Of a stretch of 64,000 bases of DNA, positions 25,901 to 35,700 are shown in pieces; the stretch's first letter is position 1, and every line of letters starts with the position of its first letter. Made by a program: the position numbers and the translations under genes. The notes beneath the pieces were generated by a model, which worked only from the letters and a program-made list of their open reading frames with translations, did no database searches and had not been told where the DNA came from. Source of the DNA: Plectrocnemia conspersa (taxonomy: Eukaryota; Arthropoda; Insecta; Trichoptera; Polycentropodidae); the NCBI GenBank assembly GCA_009617715.1, contig VTFK01000140.1:248001-312000 (forward strand), given 5' to 3'.

Positions 25901-26851
25901 CAAAGTCAAGAACCCGTGGCCTAATGTAGACGCTCACTCCGGCGTTCTTTTGCAAGTACGTATTCAATTTTATCATATGCTTAACTAGACACATTACCAA
26001 AATGACGGACCATAGCTATAAAGTTTGTTGAATTTCGTATGAACTCACAAAACATGTTGCAAATCCAAAAGCTTATAGTAGAATAATTTTATTTTATTGA
26101 TTTGGCCTATAATATGATGATTGGGCAACCGATATTGACAGAAATATGTTCAAGTTGAAACTATAATATTTACATATTATATTGCATATATACTATAAAT
26201 AAATATGTAAAAATAAAAAATGATAATCACTTGAAAAGAGAAGCAGACCCTTCCTTCTTGTAAAAATATGATTTATGGCTAACAAGCTACAATTCTCAGA
26301 AAAAACTTCTATTTAACCAATTGTATAAATATTATTTTTACAAGAAGTTGCCAAAAAATTCTCAAATTATATTTTCAAAAATGCAGAATCAAAATTCATT
26401 GCAATTTTACGGAAGAGCTTAATACTTACGATTTTTTAATAAAAACAGTGCCCTGTAAGTGTTTATAATGCCTGAGTTATAGACCATCTTAATAGACAAT
26501 AAAATATCAGCTTATTAGCATAATAGCTTTCGTCCATTTCATGTGTTCATATAACTCAAATTTAGATTAGCGAAAGCCTTAATTTGATTATAAAAAGAAA
26601 ATAGTCGGACTTTTGCATAATGTGCGTTATTGATCTAATCGTTTCGTTTAATGTTATCTATGAAAATAAACTGTTTTGTATCTTTTCAGTATTACGGTAT
26701 GAAGGAGATGAACTACTACACAGTATTGTTTGGCGTTTCTCGCGCTCTTGGAGTCTTGGCCCAGCTCGTGTGGTCCAGAGCTCTCGGATTCCCCATCGAA
26801 CGCCCCAAGTCGTACTCCACCGACATTCTCGTCAAGATGTTGCAGAAGTAA
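1868..26851 (+). CDS. kdn: Citrate synthase, mitochondrial (8 coding exons)
   Basis: Condenses oxaloacetate with acetyl-CoA to citrate in the mitochondrial matrix, the entry step of the TCA cycle. Coding exons: 1868-1909, 23413-23574, 23649-23878, 23958-24114, 24185-24384, 25448-25580, 25647-25955, 26690-26851. All introns are GT-AG and all phases join, giving 464 residues (animal enzymes are about 465). Residues 1 to about 35 form a basic, Arg-rich presequence ([14 protein letters not shown], then ...[10 protein letters not shown]). The family active-site residues are in place: His302 in [10 protein letters not shown], His348 in [13 protein letters not shown], and Asp403 in [10 protein letters not shown], spaced 46 and 55 as in vertebrate enzymes (His274/His320/Asp375 there). 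The start was chosen because MALFR is the family's usual N-terminus and it is followed by a good donor. Odd points: intron 1 is 21.5 kb and full of transposons, and exon 2 ends in a weak donor (ATG|GTTCTA). The symbol is that of the Drosophila orthologue. Confidence 0.97.
1910..3415 (+). other. Citrate synthase intron 1, proximal part
   Basis: AT-rich intron. It contains a perfect 14-bp AT palindrome (2,276-2,305, loop AA), an NRF-1-like site at 2,633-2,642 and nothing that looks coding. Open frames at 1,933-2,166 are chance frames over the exon 1 region. Confidence 0.6.
2633..2642. promoter_or_regulatory. NRF-1/Ewg-type palindrome in citrate synthase intron 1
   Basis: GCGCATGCGC is the core of the palindromic NRF-1 consensus (the fly protein is Ewg). 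It stands 720 bases into intron 1 of a mitochondrial gene, in otherwise AT-rich DNA. NRF-1 is a known regulator of nuclear genes for mitochondria in animals; use here is inferred. Confidence 0.3.
3416..3735 (+). mobile_element. tRNA-derived SINE, copy A
   Basis: Most diverged full-length member of a SINE family found five times in the window. The head carries a Pol III B box (GGGTTCGAGCC, about 3,458-3,470). The body has the shared ACTCGAATTTTTATTTA block, and the tail is the conserved hairpin CGTTGTAACGCATTGGGCTT...GGTTACAACG followed by an A-rich end. Age is suggested by its many differences from copies B and C. Confidence 0.8.
4035..4112 (+). repeat. Orphan LINE 3' end with (TAAA)n tail
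   Basis: Contains CCATCATGACGCATTGG...GTTAGGTTACGATTG, then TAAATAAATAAATAAATA. This is the same 3' hairpin and tetranucleotide tail as the LINE on the minus strand at 54.9-56.9 kb, so it is a severely 5'-truncated copy of that or a sister LINE family. Confidence 0.6.
4113..9260 (+). other. Citrate synthase intron 1, 5-kb AT-rich stretch
   Basis: No gene, RNA or clear element seen. A poly-G run lies at about 4,177-4,187. Around 7,440-7,700 the DNA is GC-richer and has several GATA-type words (TTATCGC, GCGATAAG), which could be an intronic enhancer. An open frame at 5,372-5,677 (minus) is AT-driven and has no recognised domain. Confidence 0.5.
8551..8660. repeat. Dispersed repeat, copy 1 (unclassified)
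   Basis: Shares ACTATACACA.CGC.AAAGTTTGCGATAAGGC.TCGAAG with 15,302-15,345. Both copies are in citrate synthase intron 1 and in the same orientation. No ends or target duplications could be made out, so the element type is unknown. Confidence 0.45.
9268..10516. mobile_element. Possible hAT-like non-autonomous element, degraded
   Basis: Begins near ACAGGACATCGAACCG and ends near CGAAACCCTGC. The inverted ends share CAGG..TCGAACCG, and both sides carry the GGTTTTCGGTTCAG motif in opposite orientation (9,311-9,325 and 10,489-10,503). Both flanks are TATATA-rich, so an 8-bp target duplication cannot be read safely. A second hAT-like start, CAGCGGTGGGCTGCAAC, lies inside at about 9,509. No transposase is visible. 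Confidence 0.4.
10590..10870. other. GC-rich unique island in intron 1
   Basis: A 280-base block near half G+C (CGTGACGCGTCCGAAGG, GTGGGCCGCCCGATGCC) in DNA that is otherwise about 30% G+C. It lacks repeat hallmarks, long open frames or symmetry. Such islands inside a long first intron are candidates for enhancers or an alternative promoter. Inferred from composition only. Confidence 0.3.
11199..11530 (+). mobile_element. tRNA-derived SINE, copy B (best preserved)
   Basis: Head: GGACGGAATAGCG, an anticodon-arm-like ACTAGTAACT and a B box GGGTTCGATCCC, together shaped like a tRNA. The loop CTAGTAA suggests a tRNA-Thr(AGT)-like ancestor (tentative). Middle: ACTCGAATTTTTATTTA and an AGCTGCAGTGACAT block. 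Tail: hairpin with arms CCGTTGTAAC and GTTACAACGG, then AAGATTTAATAAAAATA. About 330 bases, head to tail complete. Moved by a LINE's reverse transcriptase; see the tail comparison under findings. Confidence 0.88.
11531..12279 (+). other. Intron 1 spacer between SINE B and the hAT-like composite
   Basis: No gene or element recognised. Open frames at 11,568-11,756 and 11,766-11,990 have no domain or codon bias suggesting use. Confidence 0.5.
13024..13288. mobile_element. Nested Tigger/pogo-like MITE with TA target site
   Basis: The ends read GTGGTACCTCGGTATACGTC and, inverted, CAGTGGTACCTCGGTATACG; the left end has lost its first CA. TA flanks both sides (13,022-13,023 and 13,289-13,290). The 'CAGTGGTACCTCG' start is typical of Tigger/pogo-group MITEs. 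The sister composite at 21.7-22.6 kb reads GATTAAAGTATATTTAAACC across this point, i.e. the empty site with one TA, which fixes both boundaries. Confidence 0.85.
13291..13505. repeat. Long imperfect palindrome, about 90-bp arms
   Basis: The left arm (13,291-13,380) and right arm (13,407-13,505) are inverse copies with scattered changes; both include CACGT..AAAGCAATAAAATCG. The 26-base spacer is strongly GC-rich (GTCGGCGCCGGCGCTGCG). It is part of the hAT-like composite; the sister copy has the same but shorter palindrome (about 21,890-21,960). Confidence 0.8.
13740..15413 (+). other. Intron 1 stretch with an unassigned frame and a GC-rich island
   Basis: A 120-codon open frame on the minus strand (14,541-14,179) has a mixed, protein-like composition in its first 95 residues (e.g. 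[30 protein letters not shown]) but no family I recognise. Bases 14,690-15,020 form a GC-rich unique island (GCGTCCGGCGCCGTCGAGC) similar in character to 10,590-10,870. Copy 2 of the dispersed repeat starts at about 15,297. Confidence 0.35.
15418..15582. mobile_element. piggyBac MITE, 165 bp, TTAA target
   Basis: Perfect 13-bp terminal inverted repeats CCCTTTGGACGCG, flanked on both sides by TTAA (15,414-15,417 and 15,583-15,586). This is the signature of piggyBac-superfamily transposition. The interior is AT-rich and non-coding. Ends are intact, so insertion is probably younger than the transposase remnants. Confidence 0.92.
15587..17969 (+). other. Intron 1 stretch, mainly AT-rich
   Basis: No gene seen. 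Contains a small inverted pair AACGCCCAC (15,677) / GTGGGCGTT (15,702), the palindromic element at 16,725-16,860 and an (AT)n run at 17,097-17,128. Confidence 0.5.
16725..16860. mobile_element. Palindromic MITE-like element
   Basis: The outer ends GTCGGCGAGACATTTTT and AAAAAATCTTACCGAC are imperfect inverse copies. The core GTGAGTGAGAGATAAGAGCG and its inverse around GCGCAATTGC make a stem of about 25 bp. A related piece (GCTCGCGTGTTAAGTGACGAGAGTGA) lies in VPS72 intron 1 at 30,370-30,440. Target duplication not identified. Confidence 0.55.
17970..18224 (+). pseudogene. piggyBac-type transposase, N-terminal remnant with internal deletion
   Basis: Starts with [19 protein letters not shown] and an acidic stretch, the common opening of PGBD-type transposases. 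A frameshift at about 18,070 leads into [20 protein letters not shown], matching the family's '..ELxAFIGLLIxMGxxx' block. The part between is deleted and everything after about 18,224 is missing. No TTAA-flanked ends found nearby. It may come from the same family as the C-terminal remnant at 492-766, but the two do not overlap, so this cannot be tested by eye. Confidence 0.6.
18329..18415 (+). mobile_element. End fragment of a Tigger/pogo-like MITE
   Basis: TA|CAATGGTACCTCGACTTACG has the same 'CA.TGGTACCTCG' end as the nested MITE at 13,024 but a different interior (repeated TACGAAC words). No matching inverse end was found downstream, so this is a one-ended relic. Confidence 0.5.
18797..18895 (+). 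mobile_element. tRNA-derived SINE, copy D (3' end only)
   Basis: 5'-truncated: only the tail hairpin CCGTTGTAACGCTTTGGGCT...GATTACAACGG and the AAGATTTAATAAAAAA end remain. It abuts AAGGTGACCGAACGTCC, a one-ended relative of the element at 20,900-21,206. Confidence 0.75.
19030..20540 (+). other. Intron 1 stretch without recognised features
   Basis: AT-rich; several 60-70-codon frames of low-complexity composition but no domain. Nothing supportable seen. Confidence 0.5.
20541..20829 (-). mobile_element. tRNA-derived SINE, copy C (minus strand)
   Basis: Read on the minus strand: GGACGGAATAGCGTAGTCCG, anticodon-arm-like CTCAGACTAGTAACTCTGAG, B box GGGTTCGAGGCC, ACTCGAATTTTTATTTA, then the tail hairpin (CCGTTGTAAC / GATTACAACAG) and an A-rich end. 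Nearly full length and close to copy B. A second, partial SINE tail seems to follow on the plus strand at about 20,848-20,880. Confidence 0.87.
20900..21206. mobile_element. MITE with AGGTGAC ends and TA target
   Basis: The ends AGGTGACAGA and AGGTGACCAGA (inverse) are flanked by TA on each side. The interior repeats GGAGCTAAAAAA.GT three to four times at irregular spacing along with GAGGAGGA words, which creates an 87-codon open frame that I judge to be chance. A one-ended relative starts at 18,894. Superfamily uncertain (TA target suggests Tc1/mariner/pogo). Confidence 0.55.
21740..22576 (-). mobile_element. hAT-like non-autonomous composite, copy 2
   Basis: Inverse-orientation sister of 12,288-13,731. 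Its right end is the CAGGGACATCATTT at 21,740; its left end is degraded at about 22,567-22,576 (AAATGACATC then TTAA). Shared landmarks in order: CCACGTCAAAAGCAATAAAA palindrome, GCTATCCTTACCGATATT, CTCAATTTGCCAGTTGCG. It lacks the nested MITE, so it preserves that MITE's empty site. Confidence 0.75.
22577..22936 (+). other. Intron 1 spacer
   Basis: AT-rich, no element or gene recognised. Confidence 0.5.
22945..23324. mobile_element. hAT MITE, 380 bp, perfect 8-bp target duplication
   Basis: Terminal inverted repeats CAGGGCCGGCCC. The exact 8-bp duplication CGCGTAAT stands at 22,937-22,944 and 23,325-23,332. The interior repeats GCCTGGGGCGCTA near both ends and has a G13 run at about 23,262. 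Terminal CAGGG and the 8-bp duplication define the hAT superfamily. It ends 88 bases before exon 2 of citrate synthase without touching the acceptor. Confidence 0.93.
24385..25447 (+). other. Citrate synthase intron 5
   Basis: 1,063 bases, AT-rich, no element or gene seen. Donor CACAG|GTAATC, acceptor CTTTCGCAG. Confidence 0.8.
25956..26689 (+). other. Citrate synthase intron 7
   Basis: 734 bases, AT-rich, nothing else recognised. Donor CAA|GTACGT, acceptor TCTTTTCAG. Confidence 0.8.
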
Positions 26852-27217
26852 AGTTGCCAAATAATATTAAACAAACAACCGCATACCTGCTCTTATTTAT
26901 TTCATTTATTGCATTCTTTACGTAGGGTAAAGTATGTGAAATATACTTGTAGATAAATTTAAATTTAAAATCCTTGTGACAATATATAAATGATAATATA
27001 AAAAATGCGTTCGACGTACTTTTTTAAAAATCTTTCGACCACTTAGTGTACTATAAACGTGTTCTTTGTGTATGGCGAGAAAGAAAAAGATGTCAGTTAC
27101 CATTATTTTCAATAGTTTAATGTGCAAATTCACACATTCACAACAATTATTTATTATGGACAGTAGACCTTGTGTAGAAATATTGTAGCGTGAAGCAATC
27201 TTAGGATTCGATATATG

Positions 27218-27398
27218 CAGCGGCGACTGATGAAAAGTTCAGTCGCACGTTCGCAAAACATCATGCTGATACGTGCATATGACAGTATGCGAGAGATGGG
27301 ACACCAGGTCCCATCTCTCTCACTCTGTCACACACACATATCAGCACGATACTTTGCGATTGTGCGACTAAGACACAACGTTTCACCGGCCACCTCTG
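27218..27398. mobile_element. hAT MITE, 181 bp, hairpin-forming, perfect 8-bp target duplication
   Basis: Starts CAGCGGCGACTGATG, ends CGGCCACCTCTG. The 8-bp duplication GATATATG is exact at 27,210-27,217 and 27,399-27,406. Almost the whole element folds on itself: arms include AGTCGCAC / GTGCGACT and GAGAGATGGGAC / GTCCCATCTCTC around a tiny CACCAG loop. It lies 370 bases after the citrate synthase stop, so it could be transcribed in the 3' UTR; the nearest clear AATAAA signals come later (about 27,641 and 27,763). Confidence 0.93.
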
Positions 27399-28019
27399 GA
27401 TATATGTATATAAATATTAATTATTACTTCGTTCACTTTTAAAGTATCGGAAAGAGTTTGATACTTAGTTAAATCCTAATATCAATACCAAATTTGTCTG
27501 CCTAATTAATATAATATACTTAGATGTTTGAGAATTATTTGTTTCATGTGCAGATGCAATCTGTTGCATATTTCATTACCAAAAAAATAGTAGCATTAAA
27601 TTATTTTGTAATATTTTGTTCATAGAGTCATAAGAAAGAATAATAAAATTGAAAAAAATGTATCTCTTATTCGTTTTGTCATTCCAAATTCTTTTCACCT
27701 TTTTCCTGTCCATGTCCATTATATTTAAATATCCACTATCCGAGCTATCTCGTGTATAAAATAATAAACAAATAAAGAATGTCTGTAATATAAGAAAAGT
27801 TTATTTGATAAATATACAATTTACCAAATATATGCAAAGAAATGTAATGACAGTATCAGTCAGTGAAGTGAGAGACGGAGACAATCGTTAGTCTAGTGAT
27901 AGCCGGGTGGTTTGCGCATTTTTGTCGATGTGACACATATTTTATACATAGTTTGAGGAATGGATAATTAAGAACCAATTGCATTATCATCAGAAGACAC
28001 CCTTTAAAGTTGAAGTACA

Positions 28020-28640
28020 TAAGTGGAAGCGAGCTCTAGATGGCCTATTACAGCGATCATTATCTGGCCATCTCTGTTTTTACCAATGTGTAAATGCCCC
28101 CATCAGTTAGTCTGGAAGTATTATCCTGAGCCTGAAGTTTCTTTTGTATTACAATTCCTTATTGTCTCTTAAGCGGCAGTGTGTCTTCAGGTTCGTCATG
28201 CTCAGATCCAAGATGTTCAATCCCATTGTTCATAGAAAAATCTGCTGTTTAACCAAGCTGTTGATGGTCCACGATATGTTTTCGCATCTGGTCGCAATCT
28301 GGCCTTAGATATAAGTCCAAGTAGTCATTTGACGAATCAAAGTACGTTAGTACGCCAGTAATTCAACGTTAAACGCTTCAGGGAGGCAACAATTTCATGA
28401 TGCATGGTATCTATTTTTTAAACATAGACATTAAAGCCGCATCAGATGTCATTAAGTTGGTGTTTTTTCTTTTGCAAAGTTCTTCTACCCTCAAATATTT
28501 TGTCTTTCAAATTCGTATTGAGATATGTCAAGATCGATTTTTAAATCAATAACTACTTTTAATAGTATTTTTAGTCTTACTATCCTTCCTAACATGTCTG
28601 CTAAACTATTCCATCTTGTGCTGCAATCTAAAATCAAATT
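28020..28640 (-). pseudogene. hAT transposase remnant
   Basis: On the minus strand the stretch opens with LILDCSTRWNSLADMLGRIV, the 'D..TRWNS...ML.R' block of hAT transposases, and continues LKILLKVVIDLKIDLD. Then stops and frameshifts set in. Later pieces such as RLTDGGIYTLVKTEMA fit a degraded C-terminal half. No terminal repeats assigned. A different, older element than the hAT MITE next door. Confidence 0.6.
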
Positions 28641-29132
28641 AAGCTAACGACCTATTTCTTATTTTACATATTTATGAAGAATCGTATTTTTGTTAGGCGA
28701 CTTTTTAAAAGTTTTTGCAGTTTTTCGCATTTTCCCGATTAAATCTTTGAAAATAAATTCATTATTTTGATTGATCTCAACTGTAACATGAAAACCACAG
28801 TTTTCATTATCATCATCACACTGAAACTCATCAGAATCGTTGTCTTCTTCAGGTCGGTGTTGTTGAGTTTAAGAAGTTTTTTTTTTATAAAGAACGTTTA
28901 AGATTGCCAGCTGTACACAGTGAGTAAGACATCGTTGATCAGTGTACGCCACAGCTTTAAAATTTTACTTACATACATTCGCGCGTGCTAGAGCCGAGTG
29001 TGTTGTGTGTTATTTTTGTTTCTGCAATAACGGTTATTATCGGGATTCTGCAACGTATCACTTATGAATATCTCCTTTTGGAAGGCGTCAGTGCTTGTCC
29101 TTCAGCGCGTGTCCTAAGGGTGATTGCTAGTA

Positions 29133-29245
29133 CCAATGTTTTATGTATATTGTTACAGCTAATACAATTCCAATGTTTTATGTATCTTGTTACAGCTAAT
29201 ACAATTTCAATGTTTTATGATTTTGTTACAGCTAATACATTTGGC
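29133..29245 (+). repeat. Three-copy tandem repeat, unit about 38 bp
   Basis: Units contain CAATGTTTTATG, TTGTTACAGCTAATACA, at 29,133, 29,171 and 29,208; the third has a small deletion. Lies between citrate synthase and VPS72. The frame over it is a by-product of the repeat. Confidence 0.85.
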
Positions 29246-29249
29246 TAAG

Positions 29250-29798
29250 ATATTGTTCGTAGCTTTCAAGAAATAATAGCAAACTGATGTTTTTGTTTCC
29301 GATAGTTTCATATGCTTTTCATATTTAGGTTTTGTCTTTTTCAAGGTTCCCCATTTATTTTTATCAACCACATGTAATGTGAGGGGTTCGCACATCACAT
29401 CAATTGTTAAAACGTTTTGCTTTAAATACAGTATGGAAAGTAAAATAAGCAATTTATATTTTTTGAAAATAAAATAGTGAAAATTTTGAAAATTCCGGTT
29501 TTTATAAATCTAATCTCGGTATTTTTAAACATCCGTTTTAGTCCGCTATCCCGGTATTTTCGATAGTCGGAATCTCATAATTTCCACTATGCGAAACAAT
29601 TTAGAATGTTTGTGTCTAAAAATGTGTCACTCTGTTTTCTATATTTTTTTAATCTTCAAATTTTTCCATCGCTGTTGATTCCCACCAAAAAATCCGTTTT
29701 TTCCGTGGAATAAACCGAGGTTTTTTCCGCAAATATTCATGTAAGTTAAAATATATTTTGTTACTGGTAACATTGTCGCCCGGCTGTCAGTGGTAACG
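29250..29798 (+). other. Upstream flank of VPS72
   Basis: AT-rich with scattered CCGGTATTTT/CCCGGTATTTTCG words (29,490-29,570), possibly relics of a mobile-element end. The last 50 bases before the start codon turn GC-rich (TTGTCGCCCGGCTGTCAG), fitting a short 5' UTR. Confidence 0.4.
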
Positions 29799-32700
29799 AT
29801 GGCGGCCGAACGACCCCGGCGTAGTAATGCTGGAAGCCGTATGTACCGCCTCCTGGAGCAAGATGAGGATGACGATTTCTACAATACGCAGTACGGGGGA
29901 TTTCAGGACACGGAGGTGGACGGTGACTACATGTAAGTTAACATCTGTTTCATCTTTTGGCCAAAGGGTACAAAATGGCGGCCAACAATCGATAACGATG
30001 TAATGATAACCTTATGGCCCTCGTCTGTAGAAATATCTATAAATACAAAAGTCGTGCCTTTGTGCTAAAGAATAATCAGATAACTCTTTTTAAATGTAAA
30101 ATTATTGACTTCAAATATTTGTTTGCATGACTTAAATTATTTAGTATTTAAAAGCATTTCTATCCAATATCACTTTAATATTTTTTATTTAATCAATTCA
30201 ATTTATGTAAAATTATTTTTATTATTTAGGTTACCATATGTTCTATGTTAATGTTATGGTGTTATCAGGTGCTCTCAAACTTTTTAAGAAACTGGCTGAA
30301 TTGAAAAGATGATATGTTTAGTGTGCCGAATGAGAAAATATTCTTATAAGAATCATATTTGAACATATGTAATATCAGGCGCGTTCGGTGAGATGTATTC
30401 CCTTTCTCTTGCTCGCGTGTTAAGTGACGAGAGTGAATACATATTATATATTTTAACACTAATAAATTTTAAAATTTAATATTTATGTTTGTGTGGTGTA
30501 GACTTACTGTTTTTCTAAAATATGAATTAATTCTAGGATTGGTATTTTTTTTAATTGCCATAATTAATAGTAAAGCTAACCATTCTGTGGTTGGTTTTAG
30601 GGTATCCTGATATTACATTGTCAATTATAATATATCATTGTCATTAATGTGTATGATTCCTAGAGAATAAAGAATACAAACATTCTATAATACTTTAAAA
30701 AATAAAAATAACAAAGTATCCTTTTTTTCACACTCAGGTAAAATTTACTTGCTTCTATACCTTTTTCAGACAAGCCGTCGAAGGAGAAGATTACGTAGAC
30801 TCAGATTTTAGTATAGATGAAGATGACGCGCTTGTATCAGATATCGACGATAACGAAGATAAGAAGAAGAGGAAGAAAGCGGGAGTCACCAAAGTGTATA
30901 AGGTATGTTTTTTTATAGCATTACAAAGTAACTACATTGCAAAATAAAAATATTTATTCTCAGGATCCCGCAAGAATGAAATTGAAAAGCATAGCAAAAC
31001 CAAAAGCGAAGCAGAACGAACCGGCACCGGAAGCTCCTCCTGTGCCCAAAATCAAATCGTACAGGAAGGCATTTGAAGATATTGATGTCGATCTACTGAT
31101 AGGTCTGTAACGACTATTTATTTATATATCAAAAATAATAATTACACTATTCAATATAGTCGACCCCCCAATGTTAGGCTAGGCACAAAATTTGAGGTTA
31201 GGTTTTTTTAACTGTATTTTGTGAATTTAACGAAATTAGCAGATCAAACTGTTCCCCCATTTTTATGTATTAAATGACCTTGTATTTAGTTTGTATACAA
31301 CGTGACCTATGTTCTTATTGCGACATGGGCGCGAAGAATGTTCTTGCGAGTGCCATGGGAGTTAAACGCAACAGTTTTTTGAGTTAATTTTTTAAATGCG
31401 TAAGCCTACAATGAATACATAGTAAAAAGTAAATATAAATTATTAAAGTTTTTCTGCAGTATGTTTTATTTTAGGATATTAATAAAAACCTATTGATTGT
31501 ATTAAAAACATACAAAAATGGTAGAAATAATCACGTTCCATCGAGACATTTTTAATACCTTAATTTCATCACTACTTTCATTAATAACAGAATAATTTTC
31601 TTTGTCTTCAATCTGCATTTCTTCTCGAATTTTATTATATGGTGCTTGACGTTTTTTTAATTCAGCAGATCGCTCTATGGAACAATCGTATTGAATAAAT
31701 TATTATATTTACATGGGTCTTGCATTTAAATTTTGAAATAAAAAAATTAGCTAAGCTTAGAAAGATTACGTATTATTTTAAATGCACTAAAATGTTAATT
31801 TTTGGTATAAAGTGTCTAAAAATATTTTATGATTCATTAATACTTTCTTAGATTTGTAATAGGTATGTATTACATAATTAAATATTTTTTTATGCATCCA
31901 TATATTATACACATACATGAATACATAAATTTTTTTTTTTTTAATTAAAAAATAATAATTTCAGAACGCAAGTCTATCAGAAAAACGACTATGGACAAGT
32001 CTTTAGAGACACGTCAACGCATCGAGGTCAGGAATCAATTGAATAAGGAGAGGGTGAAGAAGATTACTGCGGTGGATAAAATGCCGTCGCAAGAAGAAAT
32101 GCTGGCTGAAGCTAAGATAACCGAGATTGAGAATATGAAGAGTTTAGGTGTGTAAAAAAATAATATTGTCGCGATGACTTGAGAAAATAATATATTTTAT
32201 GTTGCTTTATAGAATAGTAGATTGTATTTCTTCTTCTTCCTTGTCATTTCATTAGTGAGGATCGTAATCTTTAGCGATTCTTCTCCAATTCCCTCGACAC
32301 CCAATATTACGAGAGATCTTCCCCATCCTCTTGTTCCTTCGATGTTCCCAATGATCGTAAGTCACACCCTTCGCGGTATTAATTATGAAATTATTACGAT
32401 GAAACTTTTGAATTATTGTTAAGATTAAAATTATATTTTTCAGAACGTTTTGAGCGCTTAGAACTGGAAAAGAAGACAGTCAGGCCAGCTAAGCGTGTTT
32501 ACACTGGACCAATGATTAGGTATTTATTTATTTACACTACAATAATGTTTATTTAAATGTGTATAAATTCAACGGAAAATTCTAGTTTTTACACTGGTCG
32601 CAATGTCAATGCAAAAGACAGTTTTGGCAAGACTTAAAGAACAATGCATAATTTAAAAAGCTTCCCATAAAAATATTAATAATATGTCTGTGGTATTATA

Positions 32701-35700
32701 GCAAAGAGATCTATTGAAAAAAAATAGAATACATTATATCATGCTGAAACAACAACAGAACACCCGTTGTTATGATTAAATTTGATTATTGAGAAGATTT
32801 GCGTATGTCGTACTAGTAAGTGTTCCTCCTCAAATTTCTCCTTGTTCAATCCAAAAAAAGATTCGGTATAACTTTTTTTTATATATTTCATGCTCACTCC
32901 CTCAGTTACTTAAACTCAAGAATCATTTCTATTAACAATTATGCTTAGGAGGTCATCACCTTCTGCTTCTAAATGCTGCAAAAGTGCAGACAGCAATACA
33001 TCGTTCTTTTACTTTAGAAGTTAAGTGGTGTTGTGCCCAATATGCTTTGTAGAAATGCAGAACATCATAGACGATATAGTGTGCTTATTTTTGAGTCATA
33101 TCCAGTAATAACGCTCGGGAGATTTTGTCCATTATTAACTACGACTCTTACCAAGTCGGGTTTTTGCTTCAGTACACTGCATGGCGCGAAACCGTTGATG
33201 ATCTTGAGCATCACTGATTAATTTATCGATATGGGAGTCGGTCAGAAGTGATATTATTATATGGCGATTTTCCTTCACAATGTTTTTTTATTCGACATAC
33301 ATTACCATACTAGACTTTTATTCGTGTTTTGAGTATTTGCCGCACTAAGGTTTTCATTTAACCTTTGTATTACCACTGTGTTCAATATAGTATATACAAA
33401 GTTGACATGATACCATTTTATGATGTTTTGAATCATAATGAAATACAATGTTTTAACCCTTTGGTTGCTAAAATTCGATTATAATATACATATACATTTT
33501 TATTATGCAATGTATTGATAATAACATCATCTCTTAAAACAGCGGTCATCAATATTTTTATACCTACTGTCAACTTTTGTATATTTCTTATGGTAAAATT
33601 TCCTCACATTTCACCGATGTCGCAGTAACTCAATTTAGTAAAGACGGGTAAGTTAGTTTTACGCATACAACTTAAAGCATATTGTGCTGCCAGCTATGAA
33701 GTAAATATTTGTATTATGCAAGAAATATATAACGCCTTTATTTTTTCCCTTGCATAGAAATCAAAGCGTCTTTTAGATGCACATGGACATCATAAAATTA
33801 CACAATAATTATTTTTCAGTTTGACAAAACCATAAATTATATAATAAATTTAATTTGCCCCACATTAGCAGCCCATCAATGATAAAATCTAAGATGCTAT
33901 TAAATATATTTGTAAATATTTTTTTAAAATTAAAATAAAATTTTGTAGGTGTATATTATATATGTTTTACCTGACTCACATATTGAAAAACATTGATAAT
34001 GTATTTTTAACAGATATACTAATTGAAATCAAGGCTTTTTAATTTGCGCGAAATTCTCACAAAACTGCCAGTTGTCATGCATCAGGTGGCAAAAAACGGT
34101 ATATTGATTATGTGGGTATAGTAAAATCAAATTTGAAACCTAATTAATTTACATCTAAAATATCATTTACAAATAAATTTGATTTAATTCTAAGCTCTAG
34201 TCATCAGTGGATTATAACAACTAATGTGAGTCAATTTAAATTAATTATATAATTTCTGGCTTTTTTACGCTGAAAGAAAATACAGTGTCATTTTATAATC
34301 TCTGTGTGTACAAAAAATACTTTGATTTCTATTGAAGGGAAAAAATTAATTCTTAATATTTTTACCTATTATATAAAAATTCATTCTATATATGATAGCA
34401 CAACTAGCTTAGGTTTTTGCAAGTAGATACTATTGCACCCGTCGTTATACATCAGAGGTCAAAAAATGTCAGATACTATCTGTTCCGTGAATTATTATCA
34501 GCAAACGTAATGGGTAGAGGCTATTTGACTCGTTGGTTCAGTGTTAAGAAAAACATGTTTTATTTTTATTGATTATAATGATGAAACACATAGACAATCT
34601 CAAAGAATATGAATCACTGGATGCAATTAGCTTGTGTGCTGATTTTAATGTATATGTTTAAACATCAGTGCTTAGTCGCTAAATTTAACATCTTCATACA
34701 GATTTTGAATTTTATAATAAACAAAAAATATTTGGTATCATTTATTATAAACCCCTACACATAAAGTAATATTCAAACAATTCATAAATGCTAAGACACT
34801 ATTCATATGGGATAATGCACACCTGTTGAGGTGATTTGTTTTTGTCCTTTATCTTGTTTTCGTGTTTTTAGTTTTATGTATATATGTATTTTTGAATTTA
34901 AATAATTTTATGCTTTTGGCCATTGTGATGCATTAGGTTAGCCTGCTAATTTTAATAAATAAATATAATAAAATAAGTCAATAAAAGAGAAATAGGTAGA
35001 TGTGCCATATTTTTGCTTTATGATTTTTTTAAATCCATTTATTTTTTTTGTAATTTGAAAATCGTTGATATTATTGTTATTGCTATCAATTATATGCTGA
35101 CAAAAAGAATTCTTATTGAAATTATTAAAATCAAGGTCGGAATCGGAGTCAGTAAAGTTTTAAACAACTCCACAGCCCCGAGTATAAAGTAACCCCACTT
35201 AAATTATTTGAAATTGTATTGCATAAATACATTTTTAATCATTGCAGGTGTATGCTTCTAGAACAGCAACATGATTTCCGTCAATCTCGATCCACTGTCA
35301 CTAATCTTATGGTTTTGTCTAACTTCGTTTCAAGATCATTGGACTGGTGTACAAGTGGACGTCATATACACAGATTTTGAAAAAGCATTCGATAAAATTA
35401 ACCATGCTTTACTTGTGAAAAAATGATCTACTTTTTGGGTTTTCTGAAGGTCTTATAAACCTATTCTCAAATTACTTGATCAATATATATCAGTTCGTCA
35501 AGTATAAAAACTCTTTCAGAATAATATAAGACCTCTACTGGAGTACCTCAAGGATCCAACTTGGGTCCATTGCTTTTTCTATTGTTTATTAATGACATAG
35601 AAACAGCAATGCATCATTCAAAATTTTATTATATACAGATGACTTGAAAATTTTCAACAAAGTGCAGTCGTTTTCAGTTTCAGGATCTCAATTCTTTATG

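Noticed and set aside
33453..33470. Third piggyBac MITE (TTAACCCTTTGG)
   Set aside because: No inverse partner end with TTAA within the following kilobase.
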